This document shows, piece by piece, positions 25,501-37,920 of a stretch of DNA of 64,000 nucleotides. The DNA comes from Eremophila alpestris peregrina (Eukaryota > Chordata > Aves > Passeriformes > Alaudidae). Location: positions 5,783,769 through 5,847,768 of the forward strand of contig WMCF01000006.1 of NCBI GenBank assembly GCA_009792885.1. The letters run 5' to 3'. The notes under the pieces are model-generated. The model saw only the letters and a program-made list of their open reading frames with translations. It did not search any database and was not told where the DNA came from. The position numbers were made by a program, and so were the translations under genes. Each line of letters opens with the position of its first letter. Position 1 is the first letter of the stretch.

Positions 25501-27350
25501 AGAATTGTGCACTGCAAAGTCTTCTTAACCTCCACATGTTGTACAGAAAAGTTATTTTTATTCCTTCTAATTTAGCATCTGTTTCTGCAGTACAGCAGTC
25601 CCATGCAGAACTTCATTTAAGTCTGGAGGTCTGTGTCAGTGTTGAGGTCTCTGATAACAGAATGCAGGGAAAAATTGAGAAATTATTATACACCACATTA
25701 GTTTATGCAACATAGAAAAATAGAAAAGATTTGAAGAATGTCTCTGTTGGAAATGAAAGATCAAAAATACGCCACTGAGTTTAATTTTTTTTTTAAATTG
25801 GGTAGCAGATATTTGGCACATGAAACAACCTTATAACAAAGCTTCTATAAAACATTTTAGACCTCTGAAGCTAAAGAACATTTCTTTTTAATGCTGTTAA
25901 GAAGAAGCAAAAATTCAAAGGGTAACAAGTTGTAATTGCTTTTTGAAAAGACGGCTGCCTAAAGTGAAGGTTATTTTTGTCCATTTAGCCAGTGTACTGC
26001 ATTTCCTAGCTAAATTATAGAAAATTATATACCATGGTTTTCTTTCTGCCTTTAAATAGCTTTATATGAATCTTATAGTTCATCTCTAAAGTTGTGTTGC
26101 ATTGTATCAATTGTATTAGGTTTACAAAAATATTCTACCTAAACACTCCAGATTCCTGATAATTGGCTTTCTGCAGGGACTAGTGATGAGCATGTTATTC
26201 TCTATGGTGCAACGCTCTTCAGGGAACCACCCTTCTGCATTTACTTTGTCTCTACTACCCACAACACCAAATCAAGTTTATGTTCTTGGAGGTCCATCTT
26301 GGGGGACCAGAGATTAATTTATTACAACCAGCACCATGGAACAAAGAAGGAGTGGTATGAGTGTTCTGCTACTTTATAATAAAAAGTCAAATACAAAGTA
26401 GGCCAAGTTCTCCTTGTTTAATTCAAATAATTTCTCAGTTCCTGGGCAGTACATAGAAAACAAAATAAATGTGGAGATTGTTTCAAGTCTTTTTGCATTC
26501 ATGAATAAAATTGCATAACTCATGACATGCTTTAAAAATATTATATATTAAAAATTGACTTTGATTAATCCACACTTAATTTTAATGTCAATGCTTTGTA
26601 AAAGAGTAATGGTGTAATATTTAGAAACAACTGGAGAAAAATATGATCACTGGAAACTGTTTTCATTGTGAGAAAAAATATGCAATTTTGCTTTGGCTTT
26701 TCTCCTCCGAACCCAAAGCTTGAAGCTCTGATATTTGAGCCCAAAATGGCACAATAAAAAAGCATGAGACAAATTCAGGAAAGGTAAACTTGCTGAATAT
26801 TGGATGCTGTATGTCTCAAAGCAGTCTCGCGTTCAGGGAGCTGCCAAGTGAGAAGCAGTAAGAAATGAGCATAAATCAGCAGTCTAAAGATAAATGCATA
26901 CTGATAGCCAATTCTGGCAAATACTGGAGACGCTGTACTGATCTCTGTGTCACTTTGGTCTGACCCACTGTGTTAGCACTTATGTTTTTAGATATTTACT
27001 TTCTGTTCTTTTCAGAACATAGCTTGAGTTTTTTTGGGGAGGTAGAACAGCTTTCTACCAATTGGTGTGTGGACAGGCACTCTGAAATGGGAACTTTATA
27101 GCCACAGTAAGATTTTCTGTGTCATTGCTTGCCAGCAGCCATAATGCTTTCCAACTGAAGTTGAGCAATTTTATTGCTGTTCCAGCATCTATACGCTTGG
27201 AATAAACACCAAGCACAGGGTGCATTTCTGTGTCCTTGGGCTTGTTTGTTACCGTGTACAAAGGCAAAACTATAGGAGATTAGACAGCATTTATGGCTGT
27301 GTTTGATGGACGTGTGGCACAGGTTAGAGTCCCATTATGGATATTAGATA

Positions 27351-27373
27351 AACACACATACACACACACACAG
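27351..27373. repeat. Short CA dinucleotide microsatellite
   Basis: About 11 CA units with one CATA interruption. Confidence 0.85.
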
Positions 27374-28270
27374 ATGCTGGAATATTGTCCATGACGGGAA
27401 TGAATGCTGTTATGCTTAGGGCTTATTTTAGGATCACTGAAATCTTATCCAGAGAGGCTGGGTGATGCTCTGCAGCCCCAAGCTTTCTATAACATCTTGT
27501 CAACCTGATGCTTTGCCTAGATTCCTCAGTGTTGGTAAGACTTGTAGGGAAAATGATGGAAGGAAGCTGAAGTGTCTTTAGCTGGTTCATATCTTCCAAT
27601 TTTTTATTGCTGTCTCATCTGATAGGGACAGCATGTCTGGGAGGCTTTCCCAGTATTGTGACAGGGTTAGTATGAGGGCAGCAGTCAGCCAGAAAAGTCC
27701 AAAGCTGGGAAGACAGAAACAGCTCAAGAGGCTTAAGGGGAATCGCTGAAGGACACGGCTGATTTACATCGCAGTCCTTTGCTGAGGCTCTTTTCATCAG
27801 CATTCACAGCTTGTGTGTCAGGCTGACAGCTGCCACACTAACAAATAATATAAGTGAATGCATCGACTTTTTATACACTACAGTCTGGCCAATGCTCTTG
27901 TGCCTATTTGTGTACAACTTAACCCTATTTTTAATGAGCTTTTCTTACCTCTATACCAAATTATTTAAATTTGTATTACACTGCATACAGCTAAGACTCA
28001 AATTCAGAAAACTTCAGCCTTCCACAGCACATTTGATACCGCCTCAGCATCACATGAACAGCCTAAAGTTTCTAATCTGCTTCTTACTCCGTCTTCAGCA
28101 CTACAAATCAAGAGGTTAAGATGGGATTCTGTTGGCTTGCAAGCCAATGCTGCCATTCGTTGTGCTCTGAAGGCTCCTGAACTTTGTAACCTTGCCTCAG
28201 ACTCTGCCTTTACTCTTGAGTAATATAAAAAGAATCACATACTTTTTAATATAGCTGTCATTCTCTTGAC

Positions 28271-28796
28271 CACAGAATCATACCACCACAAAATGGCTGA
28301 AGTTGGAAAGAACCTCTGGAGGGCACCTTGTCCAAACCCCCTACTCAAGCAGGGCCACCTAGAGCCTCTAGCCTGGGATCATGCATCAGAGAGCTTTTGA
28401 ATATTTTGAATATTTATCAAAAAGGATGGAAACTCCACAACCTCCCTGGACAACCTTTTCCAGTGCTCGGCCACTGTTGTGGTAAAAAAATGGAATTGTT
28501 TCCTGATATCCAGAAGGAAGTTCCTGTGTTTCTGTTTGTGCCCATGGCCTGTGGTCCTGGCACAGGACTGCTGAAGAGAGCCTGTTTCCAGTTTCTTTTA
28601 ATGGTCCTTTCCAGTGTTTATATACATCAGTAAGATTCCGTCTGAGCCTCCTCTTCTCAAGGATGAGCAGTCCCAGCTCTCACAGCTTTTCCTCAGAGAA
28701 GAGATGCTCCAGTCCCTCGTTCACCTCTGTGGGCCCTCATTTGATTTTCCCCAGTGTCTATGTCTCTCTTGTACTGGGTTGTCCAGAACTGGGCAA
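28271..28796 (-). repeat. CR1 LINE copy, longest in the window (sense on - strand)
   Basis: Antisense CR1 3' end at the left (CACAGAATCATACCACCACA, GAAGTTGGAAAGAACCTCTG) continuing through CCACAACCTCCCTGGACAAC, GTAAGATTCCGTCTGAGCCT, CTCAGAGAAGAGATGCTCCA and GTTGTCCAGAACTGGGCA. About 526 bp. Many substitutions and small indels mark it as old. The frames at 28328-28935 are antisense CR1 and not genes. Confidence 0.95.
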
Positions 28797-31700
28797 TAGA
28801 AAGATAGCATTTAACATATTTAACGTGAAGAACCATCAAGGTATGAAATTATTATTTTTGGCAAACAGATCCAAATCAAAAAATCATTGCATAATTTTTT
28901 ATCACTTTTCTATGTCTTATTTTGTTGCTGGGTAAATTCTCAAGCACTTACAGCTACACACATATCTAGTTTAGTCAGAGTGACAAAGTAATCCAGAGAC
29001 CCAGAATTTGCCCCCTTGCTAGGAGAGTAGGAATCCTTCAGATGTCAGGAAGGAAGAAAATATTAGGGATCATCTGCTGATGAGAGAGGGAAACTTATTG
29101 ATTCTTTAGCTCAGCTCCCTCTGAGAAAATAGAGCTTTGGCTTTGGTTTTGTACTTGACTCCAGATAAATTTAATTTTTAAAGGAATTAAGAGAATAATG
29201 GGTTGTTATTAAAAAAATAATTTTTTAGAAGAATCAATTTCACTAATAAATAAAAGGGGGTTTTATTCCTAAGGATGAGTTTACAGTACAAGGAGAGTTC
29301 AAATCAGATCTTTCAGTGTATGTGCTGTTTCCAATAATTGTCATAGAGCAACAAGCTTAAACTTGCTATTTTAAGGACATATATAATGTTTGATTTACAA
29401 TGAACTGGCTGGCCTAACAGGGGAAGAAAGTGATAAACGAAACCTGGGTGTGCAACTAAGCTGACTCTAATCTGAGGAGAGCAGGAAGTTATTGAGGAGC
29501 AATTCTCACTTGGAATCCATTTAAAATGAACTGCTGAATCCTTTCATCCCATCCAGAAGAAACTCAATTACAAGAAGTGACATTATGCAACATAATAAAA
29601 GTAGTGTCAGCTCCAGATCTGTGAAAGCTTGTTGACACAAGGAATGACTCAAACTGGTGGGACCATATGGTGAGAAGGAGTGTGTGAACAAACTTCCTTG
29701 TCTTCCAACCAGAGAAGTTTGTGGCAGCGTTCTTGACTGATGTATTTACATCTCATACCCTTTAAATCCATCCATTGAAATTCCAAGCAGAAAATATGAA
29801 TGGTGGTGAGCATATCAAGGTGTTCTATGAAGGGAGGTCATGAACACAGCTCTGGGTGCAGCCCAAACCTGCTGACACTGAGCAGGATGTGCTGGTGTCC
29901 CACCACAAGGAGCCCTCACACAAATTGCCGTAAACAAAACTTACCATTTCACAGGAATTCATTGTCCCACACTGGATTGTAAAACCAATTTATTTAGTGA
30001 TGAAATTTATTGGGAAATAAAGGACTCTAGATTGTCACCAGCTTTAAAGCACTCTTGACCTTGTTCACAGAAGACTAGATAGTTGATAACTTTAAGCTGG
30101 TTAGAGTCTTTCTGTTGACTTTAACTAGAGTTAAATAAGCTTAAGAGAAGAGACAGGTCACCTAAAACACATTGTTTTCCTCCAATCAGAAAAATGCCAA
30201 TATTAAAAAACTCTGGTAGAAGCAGCTCATTTTCTGCTCTGCTCTTAGTCCCACAGGGTTCTATTCAAATCAGAATGAGAGAAGCTTACTAAGTAGGCAG
30301 TAAATCCTGTGTTGTAGGAAAGTTAGAGGAAATCACTTTGCTGAGTTGATGGAGAGGGTTGAATTGTTCCCTCTGTATGAGGGATCCTGAGGGTTGTGAA
30401 GGAAAGAAAGAAAATCATAAGGACAGGAAGGAGAAAAAAAAAAAAGAAAGTAGAAAATAAAATCATGTCAATTATGTGTAAGGAAGAATTAGAAATGTGA
30501 CTTTTTCCTCTAATTTTGAAAATACTAATGTTCCTGACCAGCTTTCCAGAGAAGAATAAGAAAACCAAGATAACTTAAGGACGGACTGCGTCCAACATTA
30601 CAGGAATCTGTTGCCCAAGAAAAAAGATGGTTGAATATTTTAACTCACAAGGTGCTATTTTGTGTGTTTGCACTAGTTAAGGAACTTGTTAATGACACAG
30701 AGTGCAACACGAATCCATCATTTTTCCGGCTGCTACATGATTAGCACACTCCCAGGCATGATTTTAACCTGAATCCAGCAGCACTTTCCTGGACAGGAGA
30801 ATGGTTTGGGAAATAGCACATGCCATAAATTGCTCTCAGCAGGCAGTATGAGACCATACTGGCAAAGGAAGTGAAAGAAAGAAAACATTTAGTCATGGGC
30901 AAATTTAACAGTGCCATTTCTCAACAGTGCCAGAGAATGGTCCCAGAATGTTTTAGGAGTAAAATTATATACTTTAAGTTATTTTTTTCCTTTCAACTTA
31001 ACTAGTCATTTTGCCTAAAGTGGATATTTTAGAGCAGGGAGCTAGCCTTTGGAGGCTGGATACGGCCAACTGCTATGGTGATCCTGAAGTGAGATTTCCA
31101 GTCTGTATCAGTGACCAGTTTATGGTGCTTAGAATTATTTGTGAAAGTGACTTTTTTTTTTGCTATTTGCTTATAAAATCCACAAATCAGTCATTATATT
31201 TCTCCTGAGGCTCTTGCCAGAAAGACTAGAGGTCAAGTGTTACTTTCTCCATCCTCTCACTCTTTGGTACAGGTTATCTAGCATAAGTAGGAAGCATTTA
31301 GGCTCTTTTCCAGGCTGCATTTAAATAAATTTGTAAATCTTTTATTCAGGAAAGCTCTTGTTAGCCACTAAATTTACACAAACTATCCAATGCCCATAAT
31401 AATGGATCAAAGAGTTTCCTGCAGCATGATCTCAATTAGCTGTTTTACAAGTGTGGTGTCTAACTTTTATAGACAGATAAATCTCTTTAGGCAATTAGTC
31501 TTAGGTTGGGGTTTTGTTTTGTTCAATTGGTTTTTTGCCTTTGTTTTTGTTTGTGGTTTTTTTTTCTTCCAAAACTTTCAGTTGCTACAGTTTTATTCTG
31601 GGAGGTAAAAAATAAATTCATTGAAATGACACCGTTTGCAGAGTTTACAGTGTTTTTATTTTGCAGTTTGGGTTCAAAAAATTCTTTCTCATCTATTAGA

Positions 31701-33459
31701 ATAATTTTAAATCATTTCATCAAAGAACAGGTAACTATAAGAGGAATCAAGTTCAATTGAATGCAGATGAAATTCAGGGCCTAACTTACTTGGTACTTCA
31801 TCAAACTGTCCTACAAATACTTCAAATGGATCCCCATGTCCTTTATAAAGTTATGACTTGAGAAGTGGTTTATCAAGATTTTATTTTCAAAGTGTTTGGT
31901 TTCAACATTTTTTTAGTGTAAGCTGATACATTTCCTCAGAATACTGACAGGAAGCCAAATTTAGTCCCTGTGGTTGGTCTCCTTAATCTCTCCATAGCCT
32001 TTTTAATGTTGAATGCTAAGCTATGTAGTACCTTCTAATTTATTTATTTAATTTACAACTACCTGAAGTACTACTTTCTTCCTTTTTCTCCAAGGTAATT
32101 CAATATGCCCTTAATGGATAAGTATCTTAAATAAATCAGATCTGATGGCTGAATTAAAAAAAGGAACTTAGCTTACTGATGCAGCGAGCCTAAAATGAAA
32201 ATTACAGCTCCCAAGTAGGTGATTCTGCAAAAATAGTGAGGCCTGCTCTTGGGTTTTTTAATGATCTGCAATGCACCAGAATGGCCCCTGGCATGTAGTT
32301 AAGCTACAGAAGGAACATTTTCCAAACTCAGCTGCATTCATCCATCTTCATAATTTCTATTTCTTTGCACAGACTTTCTGTTCTTGAGGCCACTTGGCTG
32401 ACTGTTTGAAAGTGCCACCAAGCTGGGTACCTAAACCACACCTATCTGAGAAAGTGATTTCATATGCAGAGGTAATCCTGCATCTCTACCCATTCCAGCA
32501 TCCCAAAGCATCTCTTAAACTGTTGACTCATCTTTTAAAAAATCTTCTGTCATAGTTGATTCTTGATACAAGAACTGCAGTTTTATTTGCTGTGCAGTAC
32601 TTACTATGTCAGAGCCCTGGTCCATTGCTGAGATTCTTGTGAGCTGCCACCAAGCAAGCTACAGGAATTTGGGAACTGAGCTCTGGTTGCAATGTCTCCT
32701 CAAACAATTCGCAGATTTACTTCTTTAGCCCAGTCACTGCTGTGTACCTCTGGAGGTGCCACTTGCCAACCTGCTGAGCAAGACAATTAAATGTTTTTCC
32801 ACTATTTCCTTTGAGCTGGGATATTTTTCTTTCCTTTTTCCAAATACTGAGTAGAAACCCTCTTTTATCTTCCTTGCATTTTGTCCAAAGCATGACTGGC
32901 ATGTCTCCATCCTGATGTATTCCTACATCACTACATGATAAGTTTTCACTGAGAAGGATGTTTTTATGTACAACTTGCAGGTTTTGCTCTACATTTTTAG
33001 CTCTTGTTGCTTCATTTGCAGGAGCTTAAATAGCGTTATTTTGGAATGGGCTATTCTGAGAGTATGTGAAACTGTTTTGAATCAGTGCTCTTTTTTCATC
33101 CTGATGCTTTTTTTGTAACAATCAACTTGTGACATCATTTTTACTCTAGTGCTTCCAACACCACATGCAGTCACCACTCATTTTTGAGTGTGTGACCAGG
33201 CATTGTAGTATGTGCTAAGGGAATGGGATATTCCTTAAAACCTCTTTTCACTTTACAACCCTAATACCTTGCTTCCAGGCTGAGACTGCAAGTCCAATCA
33301 GTGAATCAAGGTGGGATCCTAAATTGCTACATCACATCACTGTACACAGAAGATTAAAGAAATCTGGGTAGAATTCACAGATTTTATGTAAGTTATTTTG
33401 CTTGACTTACAGCCGGTAACTGCTACTTTATTTGACAGGTGTGGTGAATGCCCTACTGC

Positions 33460-33495
33460 TGAAGATTTCACTTCACATCTGAAGTGAAATCTTCA
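33460..33495. repeat. Perfect 16-bp inverted repeat with 4-nt loop
   Basis: The arms TGAAGATTTCACTTCA and TGAAGTGAAATCTTCA are exact reverse complements around CATC. This is the strongest short hairpin seen in the window. Each arm is also nearly self-complementary at its end (TGAAG...CTTCA). Confidence 0.93.
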
Positions 33496-33650
33496 ATAGT
33501 AAAATAAGTGTGATATTGCACAGGGATGTAAACCAAGCTCTCCTTGTGTTTGAGAATTATCTGAGTTAAGTCATAGTAATGATGAATACTGAAATTTTCA
33601 GAAATGCCTCATGAGATGAGACTGAACTGACTACAAGGATTCCAGATCAT

Positions 33651-33680
33651 GCTTGAATTCCCAGTTGCTTGAATTCCCAG
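33651..33680. repeat. 16-bp tandem duplication
   Basis: GCTTGAATTCCCAGTT is followed at once by GCTTGAATTCCCAG. A small slippage duplication. Confidence 0.9.
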
Positions 33681-36157
33681 GCTGCTGCACAGGTCCAGTT
33701 TGAGCAGCAATTTTAGCTGCATTCTTGGTTAAAGGCATAACTGCCAGTTTAATGATGTAAAAGTAGTTGACCTTTTTCTACCTCTTTTATTACTGAGTAT
33801 GTCCCTTCATATGGCCAGAACAAGGGTGGTATGATGGTTTTATGTTGATTACCTAGTGCTTTTCAAGGGAGGAATCCTATGAAGTTTGATTAAATCTTTG
33901 TATGAAAGGCCCCTAAATACTAGCAGAGTAGCATGGAGTCTTAAGCTGTAATTATTTTTAGCTACATACAGACAAGAAGAAATACTTTCTTCATCAGCTC
34001 CCTTCTGGTCCTATCCTATTGCACAATGGTTCTCACCACTTCAGACTGAACAAAGTCCTTCAGGTCTCCAAGGATCCTGCTCACCTTGCTGTCTCACTCT
34101 TCTGTCTGACCACTGCTTTGAGATGGGAGAGGCCCCAGTTCCACGTCATTAGGATGTGTGGTTCTGCTTCCACAGACCTGAACAAAGCCATGCTATGTCA
34201 TCATATCCCATGATCAAAATGAGGTTTGCAAGCTAGACATTCATGTATCTCAATCCTCTTTTTCTTAATTAGGTGTAATTAGGGAATGTGCAACAGAAAG
34301 CCTAACATCTATTGAATGGATCCCCCCCATGAAAACTTACCATTACCACTTTTGCTGAAATAAGTTGTTAAAGATAATACTTGCCTTGCATGTAATAGCT
34401 TAATATTTACAGTACTTGGCCAGGAGATAGGAAACTTGTCTTCTGGATTCTCCATGGTCCAAGGGAGACTAAACTTTTGTGTCCCTAGCAAATGCCCTAA
34501 ACCCAAGACAGATTTGGGAAAAAAAATGTTAAGAAGGTTTCATATCTCCTTGTTCATCCAGGCTGGTGTACAGCGGGTGAAGTGGGCTACACTGGGATGG
34601 AGAGAGAATGTCAAACACTCAGTGGGAAGGCTGCCTGAATGGCATGCAAGAGATGTTGGCTGTATTTGTGGATCTACTCAGGACTAAAGTAGTAGTTTGT
34701 GTGAAATAGCCATCATGCAGAAGATGAAAGTAAGGACCAGCCATTATACTTTAAATTATAAAGTTCCTTTTTGGATATTATTTCAGTCACACAAAATCAG
34801 ACAAGAGCAAAACCAACTTAGAAAGAAATGCAGAAATTAAAGATATTTCTGAATTTGTATTATAGAATATAATAGAAATAGAATTGGAGTCCCACTGTTC
34901 AGTACTGTAGGCAGCTATTAATCATTTAATGCCTTAGAGGACACAGTCATGAGCTGACACTTCAATGTACTCTACCACAAAACAGAAACCGTTAGGAATG
35001 TCTGTCTTTTAAGAGATCGGAGAGAAAATTATATCTGTCACAAAGTTCACAGAATCTCAAACCTTTCGATAAAATGAGACAGAGATTTACTGCCTTACAT
35101 CTACTTCGATGGAAGTGAGGTTTATATACTTCAACCTAGATACCTTTTTTCCTTTTTTGTTTTAATAAAAGGAAAAATAAATATACTTCTCTTGAATTTT
35201 TCATATACATTCTCATGAAGAAGAGATATTATTCAGTTTCACCTAAGAGTTTGCACTTTCCATCACTATAAGCAGTTATAGCAAAAGTTTCAGGGAAAAG
35301 GATAAAATTATCATCTTATTCTTTATAAATTACTGGAAGAAGTTTAGTTTGCATACTCTGAATTAAGTTTTAATACAAGTAGGCAATTCTAATTACACTT
35401 CAATTTAGAGCAGATGACAATTGGAATTACAATTGCTTTACAGAAGACATCTAAATCAAAGCCATGGTACTTTTATAGCTGGTTCTAATGAATCAGCATC
35501 TTACACAGCACACATGTAGATCAGTAGAAATCTTTGTCTTTCAAGAATGAATCTTTGAAAATAAAACTAGAAAGAGCAGATGCTCCATTGTGAATTCTCA
35601 GGTCCAAGGAGATCTCAAATCTGATGAATTTCCATCATCAATGAAAGCTTTGTTTTAATAAATTGTTCTTCTTAATATGCTACTAGGTCAAGAACACCTC
35701 AAGGAACCGTTTAAATAAAGTGCACCAGACAAAGCCTGGCAAGTTCTGCTGGGAAAGGACACCAGATCAAAGACACAGCATCATATCAAGGAGATGGCAT
35801 TCTGGCACCATGGTTTTTCATGGAATGATAGATGGCTATTGCAAAAGCAATAAATATTAGTAAAAGGCATGTTAAAGGAAGATGAAACCAAAGAGAGTCA
35901 GTTGAAGGCTGCTCATGGTTAGCTAACCAAACTTATATTTCTTGAACTCCCCTGCATTTCACCACCCCATATTTATTAATATAAAAAGCACTTCCGTTTC
36001 CTTTTAGATTTGGAGTTGGCACCACTGCTACCTCTTTTCTGGAATGTTTTACTGTTGTCCTTTGGCAGTTACAAACATCCTAGAGAATAAAGTAAAGTAA
36101 AATTCATCCCTCCCACACAGAACTAGCTAACTGCAATAATTTTCTTTACTTTTTTCC

Positions 36158-36180
36158 TTTTTTTTTTTTTTTTTTTTTTT
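36158..36180. repeat. Run of 23 T in a pyrimidine tract
   Basis: Homopolymer at the end of a T-rich stretch starting near 36141. It could be the A-tail of an antisense retrocopy, but no retroposed body is recognised to its left, so it is called a simple repeat. Confidence 0.85.
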
Positions 36181-37080
36181 GTAGTTGCAGTCTTTAGTCA
36201 TGGCTTTCTTTCTTTTTTAATTTATGCTACATCTGCCATGAAATTCCAGGTTGAATAATTCCTGAGTTACATTTCTTTCTTAGTTTGGAAATGTGGCTGC
36301 ACTTTTTTCTATTATTAAATTCACTTTTGCGCGTGTGTTTTACAGAGAAGACCTCCTTCAATGTAGAAATAATTTCAAGATCAGCAAACACTAAAGTAAA
36401 ATAAAACCAGTATTCCCTGTTGTCCTTCTATTGGAAGTGTTGCACTTTCAGCTGAGAAGATACCTAGGAGTATAAAATATTGTTGGTTGTATTGGTTTGG
36501 TTGGATGAGTAAACATTAGTTTACAAATGAGTACAACATTAATTATTTTCAGGGAATGATCCAAATATTTTCTGCCAAACACAGTCCCATGAAAATGTCT
36601 CAAGACATTTGACAGCAATCTGCTGGAAAACACCAAGAAAGTAATGAACAAAAGAGAAACAAAACAAAACACCTCTATTACGTTCCCCATGCCCTCAGTC
36701 TTTTACGCTGTCACATGAGCTCTAAATCAAAGCCATCTATTTTGTTTTGCTGTCACAAGCCACTTTGGTAGCTTTACTTCTAATTATTTTAGCCCAAGAA
36801 TACTGATGCTACAGACAAACTAAGTATAGCTTTCTGAGTAACATGGGGATGTTGTACAGGTAGTGTTCTGGATCAATTATTCCCAGTTTTTATAAGCCAA
36901 GTTTCACACCAGCCAGAACAGATCCCAGTGAGAAGGTGTACATCACAAGAATTTATTAGTTTCAGTTGTGACCATATACTTGGCTTGTACTTCATGCTTT
37001 GGGAACCTCTGCCTCAGATTAGGAAAATAACTCCTATTCAGGTATTTTCATGTCTTTCATCACACTCCTTTATAACAGCT

Positions 37081-37920
37081 TGTTGGGGGGTTAGATTTGT
37101 TTCTTTTTTTTTCTTTTGGAATTTTTTCCCTCAAGTTGCTAAGGCACTAATGATCGAGCACTTGTTGGTACTTAACCAAAGACAAAAGAGGCCAGGGAAG
37201 AGAAGGCAGAACTTGGCTACAGCTGTTTTTTTTCTTTTGTCTCTGGGGCATTTCCCTGAGAGGGGAAAGGTAACCCAAGATTTGGGGGCAGCAAAGGGAC
37301 GGGGGGCTGGGTGGCAGGCACTCGTGGTCTTGGCACTTCGGGGAGAGGACGCCCAGGCTGTTTGCTTGCTGCAGAAGGAGTTTCCACTGTCACCACCTAC
37401 TCCAGTCCTGGAAAACCTACCATCTGCTCGTGTGCCCGGGGATTCTGAGCTCACCTCCTGCCCTATTGGAGAGGGCCCAGCCCTGTCCTGCCGCCGTTTC
37501 TCTGGCCCTGATTTGAGGCTTTTGCCTACTCTGACCCTTTTGCTCAACCAGGACATCTCTGCTGCTTCAGTCACCACTGCAGAACTGCTCATCTACCTCA
37601 TCACCAGCCTGGGATCTTCCACCGTTACAGCTTGGTGCCTCTGAGCCACTGGGATCAGACTGCCCTGGGATTTGTGGTCCCTCGAGGTTCTTGGTCCTGT
37701 CTTATTATTAATGCTGTAGCTGTTTGTTTGTTTGTTTGCTTTGTTATATATATATATCTATTAGTAAAGAACCTGTTATTCCTATTCCCACATCTTTTTG
37801 CCTGAGAGCCCCTTAATTTCAAATTTATAATAATATGGAGGGAGGGGGTTTGCCTTCTCCATTGCAAGCCGGGGAGCTCCAGCTTTTCTGTAACAGACAC
37901 CTGTCTTTCAAACTAAGACA
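37081..37920 (+). mobile_element. Solo LTR of an endogenous retrovirus (passerine ERVL-like)
   Basis: An 840-bp element starting TGTTGGGGGG and ending AACTAAGACA, the TG...CA ends of an LTR. It is flanked by CAGCT on the left and CAGTT on the right, a 5-bp target duplication with one mismatch, as expected for ERVL or ERVK insertion. The body is much more GC-rich than its surroundings. The right part has a TATATATATA stretch, TAGTAAAGAACCTGTTATTC, GAGAGCCCCTTAATTTCAAA, GGAGGGAGGGGGTTTGCC and CACCTGTCTTTCAAACTAAG, an end I associate with songbird ERVL LTRs. No internal retroviral genes and no second LTR are present, so it arose by LTR-LTR recombination. The class is inferred from memory. Confidence 0.85.

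Larger units (their letters stand above)
17653..28270. other. Long intron block, mostly unique
   Basis: About 10.6 kb with only small tandem or simple repeats (18007, 19002, 22521 and 27351, listed separately). I recognise no transposon, exon or RNA gene. It may hold conserved non-coding elements that reading one genome cannot reveal. Confidence 0.55.
28797..37080. other. Unique intron sequence up to the LTR
   Basis: AT-rich with one strong hairpin (33460-33495), a small tandem duplication (33651) and a long T run (36158-36180). No exon or transposon family recognised. Confidence 0.55.

Noticed and set aside
33460..33495. MicroRNA gene
   Set aside because: The perfect stem is only 16 bp and does not clearly extend into a longer imperfect stem. 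No small-RNA data are available.
36158..36180. A-tail of an antisense processed pseudogene
   Set aside because: No coding or transcript-like sequence was recognised to its left and no target-site duplication was found.
36928..37644. Longest open frame in the window (238 codons, + strand)
   Set aside because: Its first part is plain intron and the rest is inside the GC-rich solo LTR. The translation resembles no known family, and LTRs do not encode proteins of this kind. The antisense frame at 37131-37592 has the same explanation.
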